Of a DNA stretch of 64,000 nucleotides, positions 12,401-22,512 are shown piece after piece. The stretch comes from Metridium senile (taxonomy: Eukaryota; Cnidaria; Anthozoa; Actiniaria; Metridiidae), in the NCBI GenBank assembly GCA_949775045.1, contig OX459099.1, forward strand, positions 2,609,616-2,673,615, in the 5' to 3' direction. Every line of letters begins with the position of its first letter. The stretch's first letter is position 1. The notes under the pieces were generated by a model that was given only the letters and a program-made list of their open reading frames with translations, was not told where the DNA came from and made no database searches. A program made the translations under genes and the position numbers.

Positions 12401-15400
12401 ATACATGGACGGATCTAGGGGAGTGTCCCTTCAGCCACCGGAAACCCCCGTAGCGCCGCAATTACCCCTATTTTTATGAAGACATTTAGGAACCGGGCTC
12501 CCTCTAATACCTTAATAGCCCTTTATTTGCAATGGGGACACCACCTGACACCTGTCTGGATAAGCCCCTGGTATAATTAGATGTTGAAATTTATATATTT
12601 GGGATAATTTGAAGTTGACATTTTGTAATTACAATAGTAAGCAAAAGCTGATGACAAGGTCGACTTTGATTGGATGTATTTCAGTCTTACCTGGAGCGAC
12701 TGGTGGCTGTGTTGCTGTGACACAAAGAAAATACATTTCATTTATTACATATTTACTTAGTACATTACCGGTAACGATAGTGATGACAAAAACGACGACC
12801 ATGTTCTAACGAAGGTGATGGTGATGATAATGATGTTTTAGAAGATGAAGGTGATGATGAGATGGCGATGATGATGTAGATAATGATTATTTTAATAATA
12901 GTTAAAACAATAATCGTTAAAACGATGATTATGTTGTAACATAACTGTGATGATGATACAAATGTTGATGATGAAGAAGAAGATGGTGATGATAAAGATG
13001 ATGATGATAATGATGATGATAAACGATGATAATGTGCTTGTTTAGTGACGTTGTTGTTGTTGTTGTTGTTGATGATCAATGATGATGATAATCATGGTGA
13101 TGATGATAATGATACTTACGCGGTGGAGGAGTTGAAGGTGGTGGTGGTGGTGGTGGAGTTGGGGCCTGCGTTGGTGGAACAGTTACTGGAAAGAGAGTAC
13201 AGTTCAATAAAAACAGTATCTAAATTGAACACGATTCAGAGGGCTTGGTTCCATGCATCGGAAAAGACGTGTTAACATTTGGTCAGCTATAAACCCGCTA
13301 TACGTCACGCTTCAATGCACCTACTCAAAATGGTAGAAATAAGGCCACAAAATCGTGGTTTTTCGATCTTTTCTCAAAATATTTGCAGAAAAGTAAAAAA
13401 AGTAGCCATGGATACAGCTACCTCAATCTTTTGTTGACCTTATCAAATGATTTTGATCTACTTTCCGTTCAAAAAGTACACGTACTTTTGGGGGTTGAAA
13501 GTTAACGGTTTGATCACTTTTACAAGAGAGATTGTGCGACTATTCTCATGTCAAGTTACAATATGGGCTATATTTAAAATTAAACAAACCCTTTCAAGAA
13601 GACACCATTCTTTTACGGACATTTTGATGTGTACTTAATACATGACTATACGTGAAAAAAAACACCGTACTTTTCTGATTACAAGATTTCTGATTGTTAT
13701 CGCCATATCAATGAGTTTCTCCTTAACAAAGTTGTCGTTCCGTCCCTCTTCCATATATAGCATTACCGTCCACATTGGTTACAACTATACAAAGGAATTC
13801 ACACATATGTGAATATCTCGATAAATTTACAATAGCTTGTAATTAAGCTCTATTCTTAAATAAAATTAAAAAAAATGATATGTAAATTCTCGAAAAAGAC
13901 CGAGCGGCGGGACTGTATATGACTGTATAGAGCAACTTTTTGATATATTTAGTATACCTATTAGTACAAGATTCAGAGTATGTCCGTGTAAAATTATATC
14001 GGGAATTATAATATGCTGTGCCAGGCTTCTTTGCATGTTGTAATTTTTCTTTTAATCGGGCAAACGTGGAAGAGGGAGACTGAGGCCGAAAAGATCAAAT
14101 GTTCATAGTCGCAGAGCTATGTTTTCCGATGAAAAGCCCGGCTATAATGCTAATCCTGGTTACATTTTAATAAAACCTATAGAGTTTTTCTTTGGTTGAA
14201 GCTAATCTTGGAGCAACTTTTCTAAAAACCTAAAGAGCTAATCATGTGGTGGAAGTAATTCTGATTTAACTTTAAACCTCTGAAGTTTTTCCTGCATGGG
14301 TTAGTGCTTATCCTATTCTAACTCTTCTAAAAATCTGTACAGCGATCCTGCATGGGTTAGTGCTAATCCTTCTTTAACTTTAAACCTATAAAGTTGATCC
14401 TGGGTTAGTGTAATCCTGGTTGAAATAAAACCTTGGTCCTAGTATTTCTACGCATGTCCTTCACAAACGGCAGACCGCTGACTAGTACTTACCACAGTTT
14501 TCCAAAGTAACATCATCGATGGCAATGTCACCACGATAGGAGGCTCCACGGATTCCTTCGAATGAGAGCTGTAAGGAGATCAAATATAATAATATATCAT
14601 TTCAATTATGCAGCAATTAAAAAAAACCCCGAACACAGCATTCAAGTCCCACATCACATTAATGAATATTATCATTGAACTAACATTTTGGAAAAACGAA
14701 AATAATTGTACTGTAATGAATTATCATTTTTTATTTAATAATACCGTTTGTGGTCCGCTTCCTGCCAATCGAACCTCAGCCATTTTCCAGTTCTGTCCTT
14801 GGTTAGAAGTCTTGGTAAAGACTTTGGTATTTCCAACATAGACATTGAGTGTTCGTACATCTTGACCATTCATGTTATAGTAGAATCTAAGACAGCTGTT
14901 TCCATTAAGGGTGACTTGTTTGTCTACGATGGCATTATCCTTATCCACTCGTGGAGATGAGGTCTCGATGTACATGTAGAAACCTAAGTGAAAATGTGCA
15001 CGTGTCTAATTATATATGTCATTAGTATAACAACTTAGAAAAATACAACCGGCTCATCATAGTTGGAAATCACACGGCCGCAAACGACCCCTAGAAGGTA
15101 CGCTTAAATTAAGAGAACTGTGAAAGCCTTGTTGATTTCAACCCCTAAAAGGTACTTACAACGCAAAGTTATAGGGAATATTTTCAACCATTTTTGGACA
15201 AAGCGAGTTCACACCCTCCCCCCTTCCCCCTCATAGTTAGTATGTAATCGGGAGAGCCTACGTGGCAAGCAGTTGATGTAATGTATTCATAAAAATACAA
15301 TGCATCACACGTAATACAATAGATAGAACGACAATAGAATACAATAGATTTTGTGCATACATTACATCAACTGAGTGCTATGTAGGCTCTCCCGTATGTA

Positions 15401-15654
15401 ATCAAGTTAATGCGTAGGTTATGCAGTAAGTAAAAAAGAATTTCAATGCAAGTTTCTAAGTGAGGGAGAATAATGGCCAGTATATGTCAATCAGTAAGAA
15501 CGTCAGTAAGTAGTTGTACCTTTTCCCGATGTGTGGTCACCATTAGGTCCAGTTGAAGATGATGGGGTGCTTCCCGTGCGTCTCGACCAATCAAATTTGT
15601 CGTTTGTTTTCTGGGTAAACCCACAGATATCCTGATCAAAGTTGCATTTGAAAG
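9437..15654 (-). CDS. MAM1-MAM2-trypsin exons of copy B (exons 9-20)
   Basis: Each MAM is split over three exons of nearly fixed sizes (135/239/76 and 132/239/82 nt), so the two MAMs arose by duplication of a three-exon cassette. Linkers are Pro/Thr-rich and encoded by tiny exons of 66, 24 and 51 nt. The trypsin domain begins at RIVGG (cleavage after Arg615). The triad is His657, Asp706, Ser800. Asp794 at the S1 pocket and the Gly pair in SWGYGC and SPGK predict trypsin specificity. Cys608 before the cleavage site and Cys726 fit the chymotrypsin 1-122 disulfide, so the activated protease domain should stay tethered to the MAM modules (inference). Confidence 0.93.
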
Positions 15655-18600
15655 CTGTAGAAAATATCGTAATAGTTACCTTTATTGCAATCATAATCGT
15701 AATGATATTGAAAATCTACTTACTAGATGGTCCTGGAGGTGGTGGAGTAGTAGGTGCTGGTGTTACTAATAAAAGAAAGAGCAATTGTCGTAATCACCAT
15801 TATTGTCATAAATACTAACATTATTAACCTTATCATCGTAATCATTATCGCCATCATCATCGCGACCGTCATCGTCATCATTAAACTTAATCGTTATCTA
15901 TATCATATTTTAAATTTATTATCAATTCCTAATGCTTTTATTATTATTTTTTACCTATGCCACACTTGTACCGTAGGTTAAGTTCAGTAATATCAAGGGC
16001 ACTCAAGCCTCTTCGTTGACCAAGGGAAGCCTACAGGAAAATTGCAAAGTGTTAGCAAAAACCAATATGAACACGTGGAATCTTAAGAGAATCTCTAGGG
16101 CGGGAAAGTTAAAAAGAAATTACCCCTGCTTTCTTGGGAACAATTGTTGGTTGTCCATTCTTAGAGAAGGCTCTACCGCCATAGTGCATTACGCTACCAT
16201 AGTCATATGTAGTTCCTAGAGTGTCTACACCAGATGAGTGTTTCTTGAAATTGCCTTCTCTTCCTGAAATCACAAAAAATAGAATTATGTGCATGCCAAT
16301 ATGGAATTGTTATGTTTTGTTTGGGATACCTGTGCCTTATTTGTATATTTACGTGGAATTTGACTAGGAGATGGAATCTATTGAATGACATGCGATTCAG
16401 TTTTTTGTTCAGTTTAATTCGAGGAGAAGTTTATTGTGACATACAAATAAGATGTATTTCATATTGCATGCGAAAACCTAAAACAGTCATAATCATTGTT
16501 AAGAAGATGTAAGATACAAATCACAAATTACGACTCGTACTAACTATAGTAAACTATCTATTTTGTATTTTCCTTTTCTTACCACTTTGGATGTTTTCAA
16601 ACTTAATCGTGACGAAGTTATCACGGTCTGGCCTGGATTGTTCGTGGAAGAAACCAAGGGCATGAGCTAAAATATAAATAAAGATAGTGAATACAGATAA
16701 TGTAGAAAATAAACGAAATATGGCGACTATCTATTTGACTAAACTATGCTTATGCTTATTTTTATACGTATGCGTATGCTTATTTTTATTTTTATGCTTA
16801 TGCTTATATATGCTTATGCTTATGCCTATGCTTATGCTTATGCCTATGCCTATGCTTATGCTTATGCTTATGTTTATGCTTATGCTTATGCCTATGCTTT
16901 TGCTTATGCCTATGCCTATGCTTATGATTATTTTTATGTTTATGCTTATGCTTATGTTTATGTTTATGCTTATGCTTATGCTTATGCTTATGCTTATGTT
17001 TATGCTTATGCTTATGTTTATGTTTATGCTTATGCTTATGCTTATGCTTATGCTTATGTTTATGCTTATGCTTATGTTTATGTTTATGCTTATGCTTATG
17101 CTTATGCTTATGCTTATGTTTATGCTTATGCTTATGTTTATGTTTATGCTTATGCTTATGCTTATGCTTATGTTTATGCTTATGCTTATGCTTATGCTTA
17201 TGCTTATGCTTATGTTTATGCTTATGCTTATGTTTATGTTTATGCTTATGCTTATGCTTATGCTTATGCTTATGTTTATGTTTATGCTTATGCTTATGCT
17301 TATGCTTATGCTTATGCTTATGCTTATGCTTATGTTAATGCTTATGCTTATGCTTATGTTTATGCTTATGCTTATGCTTATGCTTATGTTTATGTTTATG
17401 CTTATGCTTATGCTTATGCTTATGCTTATGCTTATGCTTATGCTTATGTTTATGCTTATGCTTATGTTTATGTTTATGTTTATGTTTATGTTTATGTTTA
17501 TGCTTATGTTTATGTTTATGCCTATGCCTATGCTTATGCTTATGCTTATGCTTATGCTTATGCTTATGCTTATGCTTATGCTTATGCTTATGCTTATGCT
17601 TATAGCGTTGGTACGATGAAATAAAAGCTCATTTAGAAAAGACAGTGTCTCACCAAATTCATGGATAACAATTCCTTTGTACCAGCAACCTCCTGCCAGG
17701 GAAAGCTGTTGTTTACTACCAGTACGTCCAACGTATGACCAACATCTAAAGAAAGAGGCAATGTTTGACTGCAGCCCGTTGATTTGAACATTTTTTATAT
17801 AACCTCATTCTTATGTCAAATTCTAAGAAAATATTTCACACTATCCTATCCAGATGTTAAACCACGATAACCTTAAACTTTTTGCACCAGTCCCTTTCAG
17901 AGCGAGTATAAATAAGAACGCCCATCCCAACCAATGTGAAATTTGTATGGAGCTAGTTGTTGCGATTGAATAGCTTAATTCAGGAATCTCTCCCACGTTC
18001 TCCATCCCCTGCGTACAGCTGTGTTCAGATTACCTTCCCTCCCCTATATTATTCGTTCCTTTTGTTCCATTTTGACTGAACGCAGTTTTCACCAATCTTT
18101 AATATTTGTCGAGCGTCAGTGAAAGGTAATGATGTAAATAGGGTATTAATGTATATGTATAGCAAAAATACATACCCACTTCCTTTGAATACTGATACAT
18201 AAGCGGTCTCTGTGGTTCGTTTCTTAAAACGAATACAGGTCTTCTGGTGATACTCAGCGATGGCTTCGTTCAACCTGGCCATGGCACGTGGTTCAGAAGC
18301 TGTTAAGATAAAAAGAATCGTCTATAAACTACTGCGCAGATCTGGGCTTGTAGATATTTATACATTCGTTATATTTAGTTTATAAACGGGAAGAAGGAGT
18401 GAGGAGAGGAAGAACAAGTTGCAAGTCTATGACAGGATTAGGAATGAGATAAAAAGGTGAATAGCTATTGAAAGTTTTACAAATGTCAAAGAAATTGCAA
18501 GAAAAGGACTGCAGTGGTATGGACACGTGATAGAAATTGAGAGGACAACGTCTGTATAAGTTAGAGTATTGGTTATGCATGGAGATGAATGGAAGAAGGA

Positions 18601-19827
18601 AAAGAGAAATACCCAAATTTCTATAATGAAATGGAGCTTTCTACTACGTCTCCAAACGCTTACCAATCAAAAAATAGAGTTTAACTTGAATATACACCTA
18701 TTTCAATTAATGTTGTCAGAAGGAGATCTGCATCTGCAATCTGAGACCGAAATGAATTCAGGAAAATTGCGTACTGAAAAAACAAACAGGCCTGGCCCTG
18801 TTTTTTTTTGTGCTTAGCACCTTCAGATTTATATTTACCGTCGCCATATCCGAAGGCAAAAAGTGCACGCAATGAGAAAAAACTGCCGTACCCCACAATT
18901 CATTTCGGTCTCAGATTGCAGATTCAGATCTCCTTCTGACAACGTTTTTTAAAATAGGTGTATACATATATATGGAAAGACGGTGACAATTGACTTCCAT
19001 AAGAATGGTCTGGGAGAAGTTGATGTGGTCTGAGAAGGTGAAGTAGGCTCATCAGGAAAAGCGGTGATCCCGTGCGTATAGAGATGGGGCGAAGCAGAAG
19101 ACAAAGAATAAGATTAACACATTGTAAGTTATCATGTATGACTTACAGATTGATGATTCAACGTCGTAGATTATCTCAGCTTTAGGCCATAGTCTGGTGT
19201 TGATAGATGCACGTTCTCCTCGTGTTTCTACCTCTTCTCTTTGGTCCTCGGTGAGTTTGATGTCTCCCTCAAAGAGGTCTGGATCTTCAATTTCTCTGTT
19301 TTCTACAAAGAGAAAAATAACGTTAGAAATTATCACAAAACGTTAGAAAAGTTGACTTCATTCGATGTTAAAAGTATATTATGAAATATGAATAAAAATC
19401 TTATATTGTTAAATAATGTTTAGGTTGCTACCATAAAATCTACCTTACCATGGGAAGGGCGTTTTGTGAGCACATCAACAAAAATATTTCTAATATCAAA
19501 ATAATTCTGATCAAAGGCAATTAATATTTCATATAACTTCAAATGAATACAAAAACAGTAATAAATAAATAGTAAATAGAATACAATGCAGGGTTAACGT
19601 ATATCTAAAAAACGAGTCTAGAAAAATCATTACCGAGTTTCTCTGGTACGTTAATAAAATTATGCTTTACTATAAATTTTAATAATTAAACTATTTAACC
19701 ACATTTTAGTACAAAGATAACTAAATCAGTTTCAAAATGAAGCATTGCAAAATAACAAGGATTTGATACCTTCGAAGTTGGCAAAGGCGACCGCAGTCAG
19801 GAGGAGTAAGCCCAAGATTGTCCTCAT
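9437..19827 (-). CDS. Secreted astacin-MAM-MAM-trypsin dual protease (copy B, complete)
   Basis: Twenty exons (minus, 5' to 3'): 19827-19770, 19302-19147, 18299-18176, 17745-17654, 16666-16583, 16263-16124, 16030-15955, 15765-15724, 15654-15520, 14983-14745, 14568-14493, 13185-13120, 12714-12691, 12229-12098, 11955-11717, 11634-11553, 11483-11433, 10903-10711, 10363-10214, 9830-9437. They total 2,553 nt with phase kept throughout, giving 850 residues. Start chosen: [16 protein letters not shown] is a clean signal peptide just below a TATA box. Order: signal 1-16, propeptide, astacin about 51-241, MAM 258-407, MAM 438-586, trypsin 616-850. Astacin-MAM recalls meprin and MAM-trypsin recalls enteropeptidase; here both are one chain. 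Both catalytic sets look intact. Likely secreted by gland or digestive cells; the expression site is inference. Confidence 0.95.
12400..12580. repeat. Interspersed repeat with GGATCTAGGGG / AGCCCCTGG ends, shared by both protease copies
   Basis: The same element sits in the corresponding intron of copy A (about 1933-2110), so it was inserted before the gene duplication. Related sequence occurs near 32637-32745 and 60560-60595. No coding capacity. Confidence 0.6.
13240..14130. mobile_element. Insertion of about 0.9 kb in copy B intron 11, absent from copy A
   Basis: The homologous intron in A is 324 nt but 1,307 nt in B. The extra block is bordered by related inverted sequences (CATCGGAAAA... 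near 13256 and its complement near 14118). No coding capacity was seen. Probably a non-autonomous DNA element inserted after the duplication. Confidence 0.5.
15250..15393. mobile_element. MITE with 10-bp target-site duplication in copy B intron
   Basis: The ends are GGGAGAGCCTACGTGGCA and TGCTATGTAGGCTCTCCC; the arms continue with GTTGATGTAATGTAT. The direct repeat GTATGTAATC flanks it (15240-15249 and 15394-15403). The orthologous intron of copy A lacks it. The TSD length suits MULE-type transposases. Confidence 0.85.
15955..19302 (-). CDS. Astacin-coding exons of copy B (exons 2-7)
   Basis: Exon 2 holds the propeptide with FEGD (residues 30-33), the astacin aspartate-switch motif in which Asp blocks the zinc. 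Maturation probably follows RGER (residues 47-50). Exons 4 and 5 join to give the zinc site [12 protein letters not shown]...RPDRD (His141, Glu142, His145, His151); the codon for Ala144 is split by the intron. Exon 6 gives the Met-turn SVMHYG (195-200). The Cys residues usual in astacins are present in CIRFKKR, CW, GGCW and KCG contexts. Length is about 190 residues, normal for the family. The exon 4/5 intron carries the large hexanucleotide array. Confidence 0.95.
16747..17604. repeat. CTTATG hexanucleotide array (about 140 units) in astacin intron
   Basis: A tandem 6-mer CTTATG runs with TTTATG and CCTATG variants arranged in longer recurring blocks (for example a block pattern repeating about every 60 bp from 16930 to 17160). 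It lies between exons 4 and 5 of copy B. Poly Leu-Met and Tyr-Ala frames across it are repeat artefacts. Confidence 0.97.
18385..18640 (+). pseudogene. Possible LINE C-terminal remnant
   Basis: The plus strand encodes LQWYGHV inside a Lys/Arg/Glu-rich degenerate frame. LxWxGHV is a common C-terminal motif of RTE- and Jockey-like LINE polyproteins. Too short and broken to classify. Confidence 0.35.
18691..18965. mobile_element. Fold-back MITE in copy B intron 2
   Basis: The left arm (TATACACCTATTT, then GTTGTCAGAAGGAGATCTG, then AATCTGAGACCGAAATGAAT) is mirrored at the right end of the element. The arms are about 70 bp long. Confidence 0.8.
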
Positions 19828-19866
19828 CGTGGATTGATGTGATTTCCTCCTACAACACCCTCTTCT

Positions 19867-19873
19867 TTTATAC
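19867..19873 (-). promoter_or_regulatory. TATA box of copy B
   Basis: TATAAAA on the minus strand starts 46 nt upstream of the ATG at 19827. A start site about 30 nt downstream would give a 5' UTR of only about 15-20 nt. The signal-peptide exon follows directly. Confidence 0.65.
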
Positions 19874-19899
19874 TCTATTCGGTACACAATGTCTTAATC

Positions 19900-20961
19900 A
19901 TTCAATACTAGTGTTTACAGAAATATAATAATAGAAAGAAAGGGATTATCAAACATTCTGTTAGCTGGTGCAACACTGAAGTGAAGCTAACAAGTAATGT
20001 TTACGTAAAGTTGTTGCGTTTGTGAATACAGCGGGACATTTCACGTAAGCAGAGACCAAGTTTGTTTAATCACATCGATATTGTTATTGCAACAGGGTTT
20101 ATTTTAATATCAACTTCAACTTTTATTTTCATTATTATTGCGATTAATAAAACTGGTATTGTATATTTTTTATTTTTTGAAGAAGAAAACAACACTGCAA
20201 GAGTTGTGATGAAAGAGAAATCAATTAATTTAATTATTACTGATTATGACAAAGATGATAAAAAATATGATGATAAAAATCATGCATGATGTTGAAAAAA
20301 ACGATTATCATGATTATAGTGATAATTAATGATATCGATGATGTAAGGGTTAACGGCCTTATAAGCGAAAGGTTATGTTATATATTCACCGAGGGCGCAG
20401 CACAAAAACTGGCTTATTTTTACATTAGGGAGGTTTTCAGAATTGTTCTTTTAACCAATCAAGAATTTATAATTTATGAGTTCCTTTCTTCCTAACTTTT
20501 AATTGGCACGAGTTGTTGAAAGGAATGAAAAATGTTTAATTCAGTGATTTACTATTGTTTGACTTCGCATATACTGAATAGGAGTTGATTTTTACTCCAA
20601 AGGCGTGGTATTTGAACTGATGAATGTTCTTTGTTTTGTATTCGCCCTTTCATAGCAAAACAATGTACAGTTATTTTCTATATTTTCTAAGCTCTTTAAT
20701 ATTCAGTCCAAAGATTTCACAACAGTTGTCAGAGCTGTTCCAGGAGAGACCCGGGCGAAGATGTCGGACTCAGATGAAATATTCATCACTCAAAACCGTT
20801 TTTGTGGTTCTCAGTTCTCCGTCTACGTACCCATTTAAATGTTCTTTGTCAATGAATTCCCACAAGGAAATATTAAACAATCGCTTTTCAATTCTATTTA
20901 GAGGAATGCTAACGAACTTGATGACATTAGACGATTTTTTGTTGTTAACTTTCCATCGGTT
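19900..20961. other. Intergenic region upstream of copy B
   Basis: AT-rich with degenerate GAT repeats near 20190-20345. No gene or clear transposon ends were seen. Confidence 0.4.
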
Positions 20962-21036
20962 TCCTCGCTAGTATAATGGCTTAAAGCGCGGATATAGCAA
21001 TGCAGAGGTTCTCGGTTCGAATCCTGGCATTGGTAC
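20962..21036 (+). pseudogene. tRNA-Asp-like sequence (tRNA pseudogene or SINE head)
   Basis: TCCTCGCTAGTATAATGG closely resembles the 5' arm and A box of eukaryotic tRNA-Asp, and GGTTCGAATCC (21015-21025) is a canonical B box. The acceptor stem does not close and the anticodon arm is degenerate, so it is not a functional tRNA gene. It could be the head of a SINE. Confidence 0.55.
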
Positions 21037-21726
21037 TCAAAGACTTTTTTCGCCAAGTTATTTCCAAGTCTGATGTTGGGGGTGAGGTGTATAAGGAATT
21101 AAATATGCAGGGAATATACATTAATGTATATTCCCCTGGGCCAGGGGCTATACGATATATTCAACCGAAAAGAACAATGAAAACCGAGCTGATGTGAAAA
21201 TAAGATAAAGATATTGATAATGGTGATATGATGATAGAGCGTTAATAATGATCGTAATGAAGATGATAACAATAATGATGATGGTGATGATCAAAATTTT
21301 GTTAGCTATAATCAATATAATGACAATCTTATAAAGACGGCAAATTAATGGTTTCAATACCATTTTACAGCTATAAATACAGAACTTATGCATTTACTAG
21401 ACTTGGTACATCGTAACTAAATTAATTATCTGATCATTTTGTCAAAATCATCCAAAAATATAAGAAAAATCTGTATCAACAAGCGCACAATTCGCTTACA
21501 AACAAATGTGATCTGTATTTAGTTTTAATTAAAAACAAATCAATAAAAATCTGTGGTGTATTCTTCCCATTGTCCAACATGACTACCGGCTATTGTATGT
21601 AAGATTTCTTATTATTTGATGAGAACCAGCTGATATAATTCGAGTATATTAAACTAAAATAGTCAATCAAGAGTTTAAATGTATAACATAAGCACAAATT
21701 TATCACTCTTACTACAAATCTATTAA

Positions 21727-22108
21727 GAGGGTCCTGAAGGGGTAAATTGGGAATTGGGATTTGCCTTTTTTCGAGGCTGGGAATTGGGATTTGCCCATTG
21801 GGATTGGGATTTGTCCATTGGGATTGGGATTTGTCCATAGGATTTGGCTATTTCTTGTCCATTCGTTTTCTCTTTAGATGCTAAAATAATGTTTTAAATT
21901 GAGTAATTTGCAACATTTTACGTCGTTTTAGTAGACTAGAAGAGAAAATCGAACTATCTTGGGCTTCCTGAGGTTAGTATTCAATTTGGGCTTCCTGTGG
22001 TTAATGTTTGGGCTTCCTGTGGTTAATGTTTGGGCTTCCTGTGGTAATTGGGATTTTGATAAAAAATTGATTGGGAATTGGGATTGGATACCCCCCTTCA
22101 GGACCCTC
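21727..22108. mobile_element. Inverted-repeat element with internal GGGATT tandem repeats
   Basis: Ends are GAGGGTCCTGAAGG and CCTTCAGGACCCTC, flanked by TATTAA on both sides. The interior is built of short tandem units (TTGGGATTTGTCCATTGGGA and GGGCTTCCTGTGGTTAATGT types). Confidence 0.75.
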
Positions 22109-22154
22109 TATTAACTCTTTCAAAGTGTTTTAAACATATCTACCAGTAGGCCTA

Positions 22155-22405
22155 CTCCGTGGATCCTGAAGGAGTGAAATGGGAGCTGGGATTTGCCTTA
22201 TTTTTGACTGGGAAAATGGGATTGGATGCACTGGGACTGGGATTTACAAATAAAAGAACAATAGAAAATGGGAATGGAATTGAAAACTTGAGCAACTGAT
22301 GGGTTTATGTGATTTTTGACTGGGACTTGGTCCAAATATAAACTGGGAAATGGGATTCGGACCCCCCTCCCCCCCCCCCCTCCCCCCTTCAGCAAAAAGG
22401 TCCTA
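22155..22405. mobile_element. Second, diverged copy of the GGGATT element
   Basis: It starts GATCCTGAAGGAG and ends CCCCCCTTCAGCAAAAAGGTCC, with the same TGGGATTTG-type interior and a C-run of about 25 nt near 22362-22387. Confidence 0.55.
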
Positions 22406-22419
22406 AAATCTAAGGTGAG

Positions 22420-22512
22420 CTTAGACGATATTATAGGCGATATTAGGCGATCTTGGGCGATCTTAGATTGGGCGATCTTGAAAGAGTTTGAGCGATTTTG
22501 GGCGATCTTATG
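22420..22512. repeat. Short GGCGATCTT-type tandem repeat
   Basis: GGCGAT(C/A)TT recurs about seven times in 90 bp. Confidence 0.65.

Noticed and set aside
16687..17624. Frames of about 300 residues of Leu-Met or Tyr-Ala repeats
   Set aside because: Frames of the CTTATG hexanucleotide array in an intron; no start context or flanking coding signal.
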